64,000 nucleotides of DNA from Asanoa iriomotensis (GCF_016862515.1 NZ_BONC01000007.1:95984-159983); one strand, 5' to 3'; shown: positions 34,289 through 46,831, counted from the stretch's first letter. Notes: a model not told the origin generated them from the letters alone. Made by a program: numbers and translations.

Positions 34289-34813
34289 TCAGGCCTCGCG
34301 CTCCAACTCGTCGAGCGTCGCGATCCGCTGCTCGACGTAGTCGACCGCACCCGACGCGGTCCGGCCGAGCTTGAAGATGGTTACGCGTGCGGCCCACTTC
34401 TCGCCTTTGACCGGTTCGGCGAACCAGTATTCCTGGATGCCGCGGTCCGCGTGCCAGTAAGCGTTGCGGTCCTTGCTGTCGGAGGACGCGGACCACACTT
34501 CGACAACCATGCTGATCAGGTCCGCGTCGTGCCAGGCGCGTTCGACGTCATCGGGTTCCTGGTGGAAGACACCGATGTCGGCGATCCGTGAGTCGGTGGC
34601 CGACGCGCGCACGCCGACCTCCGTCTCGGCCTGCTTGCCCTGCCGCTCGAGCAGGTTCGCGATGCGCCGGGCGGTCCGCTGGTGCCAGAGGCGCGCACGG
34701 GACCCGATGACCAGCTTTCCGTTGCGCAACTCCCAGCGGACGCAGTGCGGTAGGTCCGCCAGGTCGTCCAGCGTGAAGCCGCCCTGTACGTCGGGGATCG
34801 TGATCGTCACCAT
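34289..34813 (-). CDS. Uma2-family (PD-(D/E)XK-like, DUF820) protein
   Basis: A 174-residue protein of the Uma2/DUF820 family, a restriction-endonuclease-like fold abundant in actinobacteria and cyanobacteria. Text: LADLPHCVRWELRNGKLVIGS, ARRIANLLERQG, IADIGVFHQEP and the core VVEVWSASSDSKDRNAYWHADRGIQEYWFAEP with the predicted catalytic Asp, E-x-W and Lys region. Biological role unclear; possibly DNA-acting. ATG 34813. It faces the HxlR gene tail to tail, six bases apart. Confidence 0.85.
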   Translation of the reverse strand: MVTITIPDVQGGFTLDDLADLPHCVRWELRNGKLVIGSRARLWHQRTARRIANLLERQGKQAETEVGVRASATDSRIADIGVFHQEPDDVERAWHDADLISMVVEVWSASSDSKDRNAYWHADRGIQEYWFAEPVKGEKWAARVTIFKLGRTASGAVDYVEQRIATLDELEREA

Positions 34814-34851
34814 TGGCGGCCTCCTCGTCTCCCGACGACGGGAACCCGGCG

Positions 34852-35665
34852 TCAGATGCCCTTCGGGTGCCAGACCGTTTTGGTTTCCAGGAAGGCGGTC
34901 ATGCGGGTCAGGCCCGGGTCGGCCGACCAGTCGGGTGTGGTGAGCGGCGCGCGGACGACGCGCTTCAGGTTGCCGGCCGCTGCCTCCTCCAGGGAGGCCG
35001 CCAGGGTCGGGTCGGTGATGCCGGCCAGGTCGATGGCGTTGACGTCCATGTGGGCCGCGAGCCAGGGCGCGGTCTCGGCCGGGTCGCCGGTCAGGATGTT
35101 GACGACGCCGCCGGGTAGGTCGGAGGTGGCCAGGACCTCCGCCAGGGTGACCGCCGCGAGCGGGGCGTCCTTGGCGGCCAGGGCGACCACCGTGTTGCCC
35201 GTGACGATCGCCGGGGCGACGACGCTGACCAGGCCGAGGAACGACGGCGGCGGGACCAGGCCGACCACGCCGGTCGGCTCGGGCGACGACAGGTTGAAGT
35301 AGGGGCCCGCGACCGGGTTGGCGCCGCCGTAGACCTGGGTGATCTTGTCGGACCAGCCCGCGTACCAGACCCAGCGGTCGATGGCCTCGTCGACCTCCGC
35401 GGCCGGCAGGCCCAGCGCGATGAACTGGTCGCGGCGGCCTTCGAGCATCTCTGCCACGCGGTAGAGGATCTGGCCGCGGTTGTAGGCGGTCGCCCCCGAC
35501 CAGCCCTTCACCGCCGCGCGAGCGGCGACCACGGCGTCACGGACGTCCTTGCGGGAGGCCAGGGCCACGTTGGCCTCCTGTGCGACGTAGGAGCGGCCCG
35601 ACTCGCTGCGCGGGAACTTGCCGCCGATGAAGAGCTTGTAGGTCTTGCGGACCGCCACGCGTGCG

Positions 35666-35673
<8 letters not shown>
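34852..35673 (-). CDS. Half-length aldehyde dehydrogenase paralogue lacking the catalytic half
   Basis: A 273-residue protein alignable with the N-terminal NAD-binding part of aldehyde dehydrogenases: KLFIGGKFPRSESGRSY, VAAARAAVKGWSGATAYNRGQILYRVAEMLEGR, PEPTGVVGLVPPPSFLGLVSVVAPAIVTGNTVVALAAKDAP and LPGGVVNILTGDPAETAPWLAAHMDVNAIDLAG. It ends before the region that would hold the catalytic Glu and Cys. The reading frame is clean and the start overlaps the full-length ALDH stop by eight bases, so it looks like a maintained subunit rather than decay. It may form a heteromer with the full ALDH. Last gene of the deoC operon. Confidence 0.85.
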
Positions 35674-37096
<1,423 letters not shown>

Positions 37097-37098
37097 CG

Positions 37099-38106
37099 TC
37101 AGTCCAGCGTGAAGTAGTCGGGACCGGAGTAGACACCGGTCGTGAGCTTGGTGCGCTGCATGAGCAGGTCGTTGAGCAGCGTCGAGGCGCCGAACCGGAA
37201 CCAGTCGGGGTCGAGCCAGTCGTCGCCGGCGGTCTCGTTGACCAGCACCAGGTATTTGACGGCGTCCTTGGTCGTGCGGATGCCGCCCGCCGGCTTGACG
37301 CCCACCTGGCGCCCGGTGAGGTCGCGGAAGTCGCGGACCGCCTCGAGCATCACGAGCGTCACCGGCAGCGTCGCCGCGACGGGGACCTTGCCGGTCGACG
37401 TCTTGATGAAGTCACCGCCGGCCAGCATGCCGATCCAGGAGGCGCGGCGGACGTTGTCGTAGGTCGCCAGCTCACCCGTCTCCAGGATGACCTTGAGGTG
37501 GGCGGTGCCGCAGGCCTGCTTGACCGCGGCGATCTCCTCGAAGACCTCGAGGTAACGGCCCGACAGGAAGGCGCCCCGGTTGATCACCATGTCGATCTCG
37601 TCGGCGCCGGCCGCCACGGCGGCCTTGGTGTCGGCGAGCTTGACCTCGAGCGGCGCCTGGCCGGAGGGAAAGGCGGTGGCCACGCTCGCCGTGTGGATGC
37701 CGGAGCCGGCCAGCGCCTCGACCGCCACCGGCACCATCGCCGGGTAGACGCAGATCGCCGCCACCGGCGGGCAGGTCGGGTCGGCCGGGTCGGGCCGCCG
37801 GGCCTTCGCGCAGAGCGCGCGCACCTTGCCCGGAGTGTCGGCGCCTTCGAGCGTGGTCAGGTCGACCATGCGGATCGCCAGGTCGATCGCCCATGCCTTG
37901 GCGGTCGTCTTGATCGACCGGGTGCCGAGCATCGCGGCGCGCTGCTCCGCGCCAACCTGGTCGACCCCGGGCAGACCGTGCAGAAATGCCCGAAGGGCCG
38001 CGTCGGAACGTGTGACTGAGGACAGTTCCCCAAAATTTTGATCTTGATCTGCGCCGTCCGACGGACCAGGCGCCTCTGGAGGCAGAGCCGCCGTCGTCGC
38101 TGTCAT
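37099..38106 (-). CDS. deoC: Deoxyribose-phosphate aldolase
   Basis: Class I aldolase splitting 2-deoxyribose-5-phosphate to glyceraldehyde-3-phosphate and acetaldehyde. Active-site text: EIDMVINRGAFLSG, LKVILETGEL, GGDFIKTSTGK (Schiff-base Lys) and GVKPAGGIRT (second Lys). At 335 residues it is of the longer, actinobacterial kind with about 60 extra N-terminal residues. ATG 38106 follows a TACACT box by seven bases (leaderless). It heads the deoC-ALDH-ALDH operon and completes the pathway opened by deoA at 10.1-11.4 kb. Confidence 0.95.
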   Translation of the reverse strand: MTATTAALPPEAPGPSDGADQDQNFGELSSVTRSDAALRAFLHGLPGVDQVGAEQRAAMLGTRSIKTTAKAWAIDLAIRMVDLTTLEGADTPGKVRALCAKARRPDPADPTCPPVAAICVYPAMVPVAVEALAGSGIHTASVATAFPSGQAPLEVKLADTKAAVAAGADEIDMVINRGAFLSGRYLEVFEEIAAVKQACGTAHLKVILETGELATYDNVRRASWIGMLAGGDFIKTSTGKVPVAATLPVTLVMLEAVRDFRDLTGRQVGVKPAGGIRTTKDAVKYLVLVNETAGDDWLDPDWFRFGASTLLNDLLMQRTKLTTGVYSGPDYFTLD

Positions 38107-38113
38107 GCGGACG

Positions 38114-38119
38114 AGTGTA
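38114..38119 (-). promoter_or_regulatory. -10 box TACACT of deoC
   Basis: Minus-strand TACACT seven bases before the deoC ATG; no ribosome binding site follows, so a leaderless transcript is likely. Confidence 0.5.
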
Positions 38120-38143
38120 CGGGTGCCGCCGGAGGTCGATAAG

Positions 38144-38152
38144 TTATCCACA
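38144..38152 (+). promoter_or_regulatory. Perfect DnaA box TTATCCACA in the deoC-upp intergenic region
   Basis: A single exact match to the strong bacterial DnaA-box consensus TTATCCACA, midway between divergent deoC and upp starts. There is no cluster of boxes, so it is not an origin; DnaA could regulate these nucleotide-salvage promoters, or it may be chance. Confidence 0.45.
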
Positions 38153-38198
38153 GGCCGGCCGCTATCCATAGGCCGATACACAGATCACGGCCGACCTG

Positions 38199-38204
38199 TA
38201 CGTT
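38199..38204 (+). promoter_or_regulatory. -10 box TACGTT of upp
   Basis: TACGTT ends eight bases before GTG 38213 with no ribosome binding site between, indicating a leaderless or near-leaderless transcript. Confidence 0.45.
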
Positions 38205-38212
38205 GACGAACC

Positions 38213-38845
38213 GTGGACGTACAAGTGGTCAACCATCCCCTCGCCGCGACGCGCCTGACCGCGATGCGGGAGAAGAACACCGAGCCCGGCAGCTTCCGGG
38301 CCGCGCTGCACGAACTCACCACCATGCTGGTCTACGAGGCCGCCCGCGCCTTCCCGGTCGAGCGTTATCCGATCGACACGCCCGTGGCGCCCACCGAGGG
38401 CATCCGGCTGGCCAACCCGCCCCTGCTCGTCCCGGTGCTGCGCGCGGGTCTGGGCATGGCCGACTCCGCCCTGGCGCTGCTGCCGGAGTCGTCGATGGGC
38501 TTCGTCGGCCTGGCCCGCGACGAGGAGACGTTCCAGCCCCGGGCCTACCTCGAGTCGCTACCCGCCGACCTGAGCGGCATCCCGGTGCTCGTGCTCGACC
38601 CGATGCTGGCCACCGGCGGTTCGCTCGAGCACTGCTGCCGGCTGCTGGCCGAGCGCGGCTGCACCGACATCACGGTCATCTGCGTGCTCGCGGCACCCGA
38701 GGGCATCGCCCGCCTGGAGCGCTCCGGGCTGCCGCTGCGCCTGGTGACGGCCTCGATCGACGACCAGCTCAACGACAAGATGTACATCGTTCCGGGTCTG
38801 GGCGACGCCGGTGACCGGCAGTTCGGCGGAATGCCCCGATTTTGA
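38213..38845 (+). CDS. upp: Uracil phosphoribosyltransferase
   Basis: Salvage enzyme forming UMP from uracil and PRPP. Text typical of the family: [40 protein letters not shown], the PRPP loop [18 protein letters not shown] and the uracil-binding C-terminus [16 protein letters not shown]. 210 residues, standard. GTG 38213. Divergent from deoC with a 106-base shared promoter region. It recovers the uracil released by deoA after cdd. Confidence 0.96.
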   Translation: MDVQVVNHPLAATRLTAMREKNTEPGSFRAALHELTTMLVYEAARAFPVERYPIDTPVAPTEGIRLANPPLLVPVLRAGLGMADSALALLPESSMGFVGLARDEETFQPRAYLESLPADLSGIPVLVLDPMLATGGSLEHCCRLLAERGCTDITVICVLAAPEGIARLERSGLPLRLVTASIDDQLNDKMYIVPGLGDAGDRQFGGMPRF

Positions 38846-38900
38846 CGCATGGGCGACCGGTGAGTGCGACGCGAGCGCGAAGCGGCTACCGTTCCGGGCC

Positions 38901-39590
38901 ATGACCACTGTTCCCATCGCCGAGGAGCTTTTGCTGCTCGCATACGACAACGAGTCCGGAAAAGCGACCGGTTCGCGCATCGGGCTCGACCTCGGCATGG
39001 CCGCGGCAGTGCTGGTCGAGTTGGCCCTCGCGGGCCGGATCGCATACGCGGACGGCAACATCGTGGTGGTCGACGCAACACCGACCGGCGTGCCGGTGGC
39101 CGACGAGGTGTTGGCCAAGATCGACGCAAACGTCCCGCACACCCCGGCCTCGTGGGTGCAGCGCCTGCGCCACGGCCTGCGTGACCGCATCCTGTCCGAC
39201 CTGGTCGGCCGCGGCCTGATCCGCGACGTCGACGAGGTGGAGCTGGAGTTCATCCACGTCCACCGCTACCCCTCGGTCGACGCCTCCGTCGAGGACGAGA
39301 CCCGCGGCCGGCTGGCCGCCGCGCTGGCCGGCGAGGGCGCCCCCGACGAGCGCACGGCGGCCCTGGCCACGCTGATCGTGGCCGCCCGCATGGAGGCCTG
39401 CCTCGGCCTGAGCGGCGACGAGGCCGCCGCCGCACACGAGAAGCTGGAGCGCATCGCCGGCGGCGCCGGCTTCAGCGGTGGCGTCAGCCTCGACCAGTCG
39501 ACGGTCCGCCCGTCGGTCGCCCTGGTGGTCACGGCCCTCGGCAAGGCCATCCAGGCAGCCCTGGGCACCCCTCGCCCGGTCACGCACTAG
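38901..39590 (+). CDS. GPP34-family (GOLPH3-like) phosphoprotein
   Basis: A 229-residue soluble protein of the GPP34 family, whose eukaryotic members bind phosphatidylinositol-4-phosphate at the Golgi; function in actinobacteria is unknown. Text: IAEELLLLAYDNESGKATGSRIGLDLGMAAAVLVELALAGRI and LIVAARMEACLGLSGDEAAAAHEKLERIA. ATG 38901 has TACCGT (38887-38892) eight bases ahead and no ribosome binding site. It follows upp by 55 bases in the same direction but seems to have its own promoter. Confidence 0.88.
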   Translation: MTTVPIAEELLLLAYDNESGKATGSRIGLDLGMAAAVLVELALAGRIAYADGNIVVVDATPTGVPVADEVLAKIDANVPHTPASWVQRLRHGLRDRILSDLVGRGLIRDVDEVELEFIHVHRYPSVDASVEDETRGRLAAALAGEGAPDERTAALATLIVAARMEACLGLSGDEAAAAHEKLERIAGGAGFSGGVSLDQSTVRPSVALVVTALGKAIQAALGTPRPVTH

Positions 39591-39675
39591 CGTGACCCGG
39601 CCCAGCCTGGCAACTCGCTGGGCGGGCACACGAAGATGACATCGGACAGCGATCACCCCACTACGCTGTGGAAGC

Positions 39676-41469
39676 GTGGCGTCTGCCGTTAGCGATCCGG
39701 TTCCGCCGGGTGAGGCGGAGCGGGCCGCAGCGCGGTGGGTCGGCCCGGCGGTCACCGTCGGCGTGGCGCTGTTCTACCTCGGGGCCGCCTTCGCCGTGAC
39801 CGGGTCGCTCTGGGGCGACCTCAGCAACACCACCCCGGCCGTCAACCCGCAGGACCACGTCTTCTTCCAGTGGGCGCTCGCGCACGGTGCGCAGGTGGCC
39901 GAGCACGGGATCTACCCCTTCACCACCAAGTCCCTCAACATGCCCGACGGCGTCAACCTCATGGCCAACACGTCGATCCTCGGGCTCGGTATCCCGATGT
40001 CCCCGGTCACCCTGCTCTGGGGACCGCAGACCGCGTTCGCCCTCCTCCTCGTGCTCGGGCTCGCGGGCACCGCGTTCGGCTGGTACTGGGTGTTCAGCCG
40101 CCACCTCGTCGACAACCGAGCCGTCGCGTTCGCGGCCGGGGCGCTCTGCGGGTTCGCGCCCGGGCTGATCAGCCACGCGCAGGGCCACGTCAACTGGACC
40201 GCCCAGTTCGTCGTGCCCTGGCTGGTCGTCGCCGTCATCCGGCTGCGCCGGCCCGGCCATGCCGTCCGGCGCGGGATCTGGCTCGGGCTCCTGGTCACCT
40301 ACCAGGCCTTCGTCAACGAGGAAGTGCTGCTCTACGCCGCACTCGGGTTGTTCGTCTTCGTGCTCTGCTACACGCTGGCCAACCCGCGCGCCGTGAAAGA
40401 ACAGGTCAAACCCTTCCTCGGCGGGCTCGCGATCGCCGTCGGGGTGGCCGTCGTCCTGCTGGGCTACCCGCTCTGGGTGCAGTTCTACGGGCCGCAGAGC
40501 TATCACGGCGTGCCCACCGCCGTGAAGGACGTCAGCACCGACCTCGCCGCCTACCCGTCGTTCGCCCGCCTCTCCATCGCCGGGAGCACCGCCGAGGCCG
40601 AGCGTCTCACCCAGGGCCCGGCCGAGGAGAACAGCTTCCTCGGCTGGCCGCTGCTGATCGTCTGCCTGATCGCCGTCGTCATCAGTTGGCGTCGCAAGGT
40701 CACCTGGGCCCTCGTCATCACCGGCCTCGTCTTCGCCGCGCTGTCGCTCGGGCCGACGATCATGATCAACCGGGACGACACCGGCGTATCCGGACCCTGG
40801 CGCTGGTTCCAGAACCTGCCGATCTTCAACTCCGTCGTGCCGACCCGCCTGTCGCTCATCGTCGTACCGGTCGCCGCCGCGCTGCTCGCGCTCGGCGCGG
40901 ACACCGCCCTGCGCGCGGCCAGGAGGCAGAAGCCGCCGGTCGCCGTGGCGTTGCGCGCGCTCACCGCCGCCGCGATCCTCGCGGCCCTGATCCCGCTGGC
41001 GCCGAAGGGGCTCCCGACGACCGGCACGCCGCCGACGCCCCCGTTCATCACGCAAGGCATCTGGCGCGACTACGCCGCCACGGACCGGTCGCTGGTGTTC
41101 GTGCCGGTCACCGACAACATCTACCTCGACGGCATGCGCTGGTCCGCCCGCGCGCAGATCGGCTTCGCCATCGCCGGCGGCTATTTCCTCGGCCCCGCCA
41201 CCGAGGGCGCCGACAACCGCGCGATCTTCAACGCGCCCACCCGCTTCACCGGCGCCCTCTTCGACCAGACCGCCCGCACCGGCGACCTGCCGCCGGTCAA
41301 CGACGAGACCCGCGCCAAGTTCCGCGACGACCTCGCCTTCTGGCGGGCGAACGCGCTCGTCCTGCCGCAGTCCGAGACCAACGCCGGGCAACTGCGGGCG
41401 CTGGTCGTCGAGCTGACGGGCGAGATACCCGACAACGTGGGCGGCACCTGGGTCTGGCGCGTCAGCTAA
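39676..41469 (+). CDS. Polytopic membrane protein, glycosyltransferase-like (GT-C-type topology)
   Basis: A 597-residue membrane protein with about ten to eleven TM segments in the first 440 residues and a C-terminal extracytoplasmic domain of roughly 150 residues. The first loop holds acidic residues (VNPQDHVFFQWALAHG) as in polyprenol-phosphate-dependent GT-C glycosyltransferases, and HGIYPFTTKSLNMPDG follows. Other features: FAPGLISHAQGHVNWTAQFVVPW and a soluble tail (DRSLVFVPVTDNIYLDGMRW). I do not recognise a specific enzyme. GTG 39676 follows TACGCT (39662-39667) by eight bases. Converges on the phosphomutase gene (four bases between stops). Confidence 0.7.
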   Translation: MASAVSDPVPPGEAERAAARWVGPAVTVGVALFYLGAAFAVTGSLWGDLSNTTPAVNPQDHVFFQWALAHGAQVAEHGIYPFTTKSLNMPDGVNLMANTSILGLGIPMSPVTLLWGPQTAFALLLVLGLAGTAFGWYWVFSRHLVDNRAVAFAAGALCGFAPGLISHAQGHVNWTAQFVVPWLVVAVIRLRRPGHAVRRGIWLGLLVTYQAFVNEEVLLYAALGLFVFVLCYTLANPRAVKEQVKPFLGGLAIAVGVAVVLLGYPLWVQFYGPQSYHGVPTAVKDVSTDLAAYPSFARLSIAGSTAEAERLTQGPAEENSFLGWPLLIVCLIAVVISWRRKVTWALVITGLVFAALSLGPTIMINRDDTGVSGPWRWFQNLPIFNSVVPTRLSLIVVPVAAALLALGADTALRAARRQKPPVAVALRALTAAAILAALIPLAPKGLPTTGTPPTPPFITQGIWRDYAATDRSLVFVPVTDNIYLDGMRWSARAQIGFAIAGGYFLGPATEGADNRAIFNAPTRFTGALFDQTARTGDLPPVNDETRAKFRDDLAFWRANALVLPQSETNAGQLRALVVELTGEIPDNVGGTWVWRVS

Positions 41470-41473
41470 AGGG

Positions 41474-43120
41474 TCACCAGATGCCGAGCGCCGCCGCCGT
41501 CTCGGTGCGCAGCGCCCGGACCGAGGCCGCCGCGCGCTCCCGGGCCGCCGCCACGTCGCCGTCCACGACGGGTTCGACCACTTCGAGGTACGCCTTCAGC
41601 TTCGGCTCCGTGCCGGACGGCCGGACCACCACCCGGGCCGACTCCGTGCGCAGGATCAGCACGTCGTTGGCCGGCGCGAGGTCCTCGACCGCGATCACCG
41701 CGTCGTCGAGCAGCGACCCCGGCGTCTTGGTCCGGATGTACGTCATCGCGGTGTCGATCTCGGACAGCTGGTCGACCCGGACCGACAGCTGGTCGGTCGC
41801 GTACACGCCGAACTCGGCCGCGATCTCGTCCAGCCGGTCGCCGATCGTCCGCAGCGACGCCTTCAACCCCGCCGCCAACTCCGCCACCAGCAGCGCCGCG
41901 GTGATGCCGTCCTTGTCGCGGACCAGGTCGGGTGCGACGCAGTAGCCCAGCGCCTCCTCGTACCCGAACGCCAGGTCCTCGCCCGCCCGCACGATCCACT
42001 TGAAGCCGGTCAGCGTCGCGCCGTAGGGCACACCGCGCCGCTCGCACAGCTTCGACAGCAGCGACGACGACACGATCGTGGTGGCATAGCGGCCGGCCAC
42101 CCCGCGCCGTTGGAGGTGGTCGGCGAGCAGCACGCCCACCTCGTCGCCGCGGAGCATGCGCCAGCCCTGCGGGCCCGGGATCGCCACCGCGCACCGGTCG
42201 GCGTCCGGGTCGTTGGCGATCGCGATGTCCGCGCCGGTCACGGTGGCCAGCTCGATCACCCGGTCGATCGCGCCGGGCTCCTCCGGGTTGGGGAACGCCA
42301 CGGTGGGAAACAGCGGGTCCGGCTCGGCCTGCTCGGCCACCTCGTGCGGCCGCGCGAAACCCGCCCGCGCGAACGCTGCCGCCAGCACCTGGGCGCCGAC
42401 GCCGTGCAACGGCGTGTAGGCCACCGCCAGGTCCCGCGGCCCGTCCGGGTCGACCACCCGCGCGGCGTTTTCCACGTAGGACTCGACAATGTCGTCGTCG
42501 AGGACCACACCCAGATCACCCAGGGGTACGGTCGACAGCCGCCCGACGGCCGCGATGGCCGCCGAGATCTCGGCGTCCGCCGGCGGCACGATCTGCGCAC
42601 CGGCGCCGACGGCACCGCCGAGCGACGCACCGAGATAGACCTTGTAGCCGTTGTCCTGGGGCGGGTTGTGGCTGGCCGTCACCATCACGCCGGCCGCCGC
42701 ACCGAGCTTGCGCACCGCGTAGGCCAGCACCGGCGTCGGCAAGGGCCGCGGCAGCAGGATCGCCTCGCGCCCGGCGCCCGTCGCCACCCGCGCGGTGCGC
42801 TCGGCGAAGGACAGGGAGCCGTGCCGCGCGTCGTACCCGATGACCAGCGGACCGGACGCACCGCGCTGTCCGAGCCAACCGACCAGCCCGGCCGCGGCCT
42901 GGGTGACCACCGCGAGGTTCATCCCGTTGGGCCCGGCCCGCAGCGGACCGCGCAGCCCGGCCGTGCCGAAGGTCAGCGGTCCGGAGAACCGGTCGGCCAG
43001 GTCCGCGGCGGTGCCGGGCAGCCCGTCGAGCACCCGCGCCAACTCGGCCCGGCTGGTCTCGTCGGGGTCGTCGGCCATCCACGCCCGCGCGCGGGCGGCC
43101 AACTCGTCGAGCTCAGTCAT
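41474..43120 (-). CDS. Phosphohexomutase / phosphopentomutase-type enzyme
   Basis: Alpha-D-phosphohexomutase family enzyme of 548 residues. Motifs: sugar-end LTFGTAGLRGPLRAGPNGMN, phosphoserine loop VMVTASHNPPQDNGYKVY (catalytic Ser), metal loop ANDPDADRCAVA and substrate loop DLAFGYEEALGYC, with the phosphate-binding RPSGTEPKLKAYLE at the end. The same gene neighbourhood in mycobacteria carries pmmB beside upp and deoD; here it may interconvert (deoxy)ribose-1- and -5-phosphate, linking deoA to deoC, or act on mannose or glucose phosphates. ATG 43120 lies six bases behind a TATCAA box. Confidence 0.92.
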   Translation of the reverse strand: MTELDELAARARAWMADDPDETSRAELARVLDGLPGTAADLADRFSGPLTFGTAGLRGPLRAGPNGMNLAVVTQAAAGLVGWLGQRGASGPLVIGYDARHGSLSFAERTARVATGAGREAILLPRPLPTPVLAYAVRKLGAAAGVMVTASHNPPQDNGYKVYLGASLGGAVGAGAQIVPPADAEISAAIAAVGRLSTVPLGDLGVVLDDDIVESYVENAARVVDPDGPRDLAVAYTPLHGVGAQVLAAAFARAGFARPHEVAEQAEPDPLFPTVAFPNPEEPGAIDRVIELATVTGADIAIANDPDADRCAVAIPGPQGWRMLRGDEVGVLLADHLQRRGVAGRYATTIVSSSLLSKLCERRGVPYGATLTGFKWIVRAGEDLAFGYEEALGYCVAPDLVRDKDGITAALLVAELAAGLKASLRTIGDRLDEIAAEFGVYATDQLSVRVDQLSEIDTAMTYIRTKTPGSLLDDAVIAVEDLAPANDVLILRTESARVVVRPSGTEPKLKAYLEVVEPVVDGDVAAARERAAASVRALRTETAAALGIW

Positions 43121-43152
43121 CCCGCTTTGATAGCACGCGCCCCGGCCCGGCC

Positions 43153-45048
43153 CTAGCTCGAGGTGAGCTGGAACGAGGCGACCATCTCGTCGAAGATCGG
43201 CTTGCTCTCGGCGAACCGCTCCTCGGTGCTGGTCATGAAGAAGGAGTACGCCTTCCCGCCGTTGATCACCGCGCCCCAGACGCCGTGCCGCTCGCTGCCG
43301 CCGTCGCCGCACCGGTATTCCAGCTCCGCCGACACCCGCCCGGCCATCTCGCCCTCGCGCAGGTCGACCCGCGAGTAGGGCTTGGGGCACGACTTGGCGT
43401 TGCCCTTCAGCCCGCGCTCGGCCTGCTGCAGGAAGCCGGTCGGAGTGGCCTTGGAGCTGGCGTTCTCGACCAGGATGCGCACCTTGCGACCCGGGTCGTC
43501 CGGGTCGATGTAGTCGAAGTAGACCGTCTTGCCGCCGCCCGACTGCTTCCAGCCCGCGGGCACGTTGACGAGGATGCCGCGCTCGGCGTGCTCCTGCGTG
43601 TCGAACGGCGCTGCCGACGGTGCCCCCGTCGGCGCGCCGGCCTGCACCGGCGTCGTGCCTTCCGGGTCGTCCTTGCCGCGGAGCGCGAAGAAGCCGATCA
43701 GCACGAGCACGACCGCGAGACCACCGGCGAGCCCGAGCCGCATATTGCGTGGCCAGCCAGCGACCGTGGAGACCAGGTTGCCGCCGCGCCGCTTGATCCC
43801 GGACAGGCCGCCGGACGACGCGGGCGCGGGCGGCGCCCCCCAGTTAGGCATCGGCATCTGCCCGGTCGGCGCCTGCAGCGGCGCGGTGGGCGCACCGGCC
43901 GGCCCGCCGCCGGGCCCGCCCGCCAGCCGGTCGCTGAGCGACTCGCCCGGCGCCAGCATGGCCCGGCCGCCGATCTGCCCGGTCGGGCGCTGGTCCGGCG
44001 CGGGCGCCGGCGGCTGCCACGGCGAACGCTGCGCGGGCACGACCGCGTACGGGTCGGTCATCATGTGCACGGGCGCCTTGCTGACCAACGGGCCCGCGAG
44101 CAGCTCGCGGAGCATGCCGCGGGCGGTCGGCACGTCGTAGCGCCGGGCCGGGTCCTTCTCGAGCAGGCCCATCAGCACGTCGTTGAGCACGCCGGCCCGG
44201 CTGGTCGGCGCCGGCGGGTCCTCGACCACGGCGTGCATGGTCTCGATCGGGTCGCCCCGGTCGAACGGCGGGCGCCCCTCGATCGCGGTGTAGAGCGTGA
44301 CCCCGAGCGAGAACAGGTCGCTGGGCGGGCCGAAGTCCTGGCCCATGGCGCGCTCGGGGGAGATGAAGTGCGGCGAGCCGAGCACCATGCCGGGGGTGGT
44401 GAGCTGCACGTCGGTGGGCATCCGGGCGACGCCGAAGTCGGTGAGCACACACCGCCCGTCGTTGCAGATCAGCACGTTGGCGGGCTTGACGTCGCGGTGG
44501 AGCACCCCGTTGGCGTGGGCGATCTCCAGCGCGCCGAGCAGCGCGATGCCGATCTTGGCGACCGCGCGCGGCGCGACCGGACCGTCCTCGATCACCATGT
44601 CGGCGAGGCTGCGCGCGTCGAGCAGCTCCATGACGATCCAGGGGCGACCGTTCTCCTGCACCACGTCGTAGACCTGCACGACCGACGGGTGCTGCAGCGC
44701 GGCGGCGGCGCGCGCCTCGCGCATGGTGCGCTCGTACATCGAGTCGCGGTCACTGGGCGCCAGGCCCGGCGGCAGCACGACCTCCTTGACCGCGACGTCG
44801 CGGCGGAGCAGGACGTCGCTGGCGCGCCAGACGGTGCCCATGCCGCCGTGGCCGACCGCGGCCCGCAGCGAGTAGCGGCCGCCAATCATGGTCCCCGGAG
44901 CGGCTCGGCTGCCGGAGACCGCTCTGCCGCTTCCGATGCCTGGACTATCAGTCGGCATGGAGAACCCAAGCCCCTCCGGGGCGCCGGCAGGTGCCGAGCT
45001 GTTGGATCCGGAGGTGGCGGAATTGCTCCACGTCGGAATCTGAGTCAC
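43153..45048 (-). CDS. Membrane-anchored Ser/Thr protein kinase (PknB-type)
   Basis: Receptor-like kinase of 631 residues. Kinase domain about residues 55-320: YSLRAAVGHGGMGTVWRASD (Gly loop), VAVKEVVLP (Lys), LHRDVKPANVL (catalytic loop, about 183), LTDFGVARM (DFG), GSPHFISPERAMG and DLFSLGVTLY. A Pro/Ala-rich juxtamembrane linker follows, then one TM (GLAGGLAVVLVLIGFFAL, about 438-457) and an extracytoplasmic C-terminal domain of about 170 residues without PASTA repeats. GTG 45048 (VTQIPTW) is chosen as the family start; the frame is open 12 codons upstream to a TTG next to GGGAGG. Located 32 bases upstream of the phosphomutase gene; likely shared transcript. Confidence 0.92.
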   Translation of the reverse strand: MTQIPTWSNSATSGSNSSAPAGAPEGLGFSMPTDSPGIGSGRAVSGSRAAPGTMIGGRYSLRAAVGHGGMGTVWRASDVLLRRDVAVKEVVLPPGLAPSDRDSMYERTMREARAAAALQHPSVVQVYDVVQENGRPWIVMELLDARSLADMVIEDGPVAPRAVAKIGIALLGALEIAHANGVLHRDVKPANVLICNDGRCVLTDFGVARMPTDVQLTTPGMVLGSPHFISPERAMGQDFGPPSDLFSLGVTLYTAIEGRPPFDRGDPIETMHAVVEDPPAPTSRAGVLNDVLMGLLEKDPARRYDVPTARGMLRELLAGPLVSKAPVHMMTDPYAVVPAQRSPWQPPAPAPDQRPTGQIGGRAMLAPGESLSDRLAGGPGGGPAGAPTAPLQAPTGQMPMPNWGAPPAPASSGGLSGIKRRGGNLVSTVAGWPRNMRLGLAGGLAVVLVLIGFFALRGKDDPEGTTPVQAGAPTGAPSAAPFDTQEHAERGILVNVPAGWKQSGGGKTVYFDYIDPDDPGRKVRILVENASSKATPTGFLQQAERGLKGNAKSCPKPYSRVDLREGEMAGRVSAELEYRCGDGGSERHGVWGAVINGGKAYSFFMTSTEERFAESKPIFDEMVASFQLTSS

Positions 45049-45217
45049 TGAAAAGCCGCCGGGGGGTCGAGGGCCAGTTACCAACCTCCCTATCTTGGGG
45101 GAGCCGGCCCGATAAGGGAAACCGCATCACCTGTTGTGATGGATCATCGACTCTGGGTACGAACGACCCGAACCGTCTGTGCCCAATCCCTCACCGGTGG
45201 GCCTACTCATCGAGCCT

Positions 45218-45223
45218 TAGGAT
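45218..45223 (+). promoter_or_regulatory. -10 box TAGGAT of the mutase gene, leaderless start
   Basis: TAGGAT ends six bases before ATG 45230; no ribosome binding site is present in the gap TCGTTA. Confidence 0.6.
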
Positions 45224-45229
45224 TCGTTA

Positions 45230-46810
<1,581 letters not shown>

Positions 46811-46831
46811 CCGGAGGGTTGTTACGGTGCG

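Noticed and set aside
38107..38212. Replication origin because of the DnaA box
   Set aside because: Only one box, no AT-rich region, no dnaA/dnaN neighbours.
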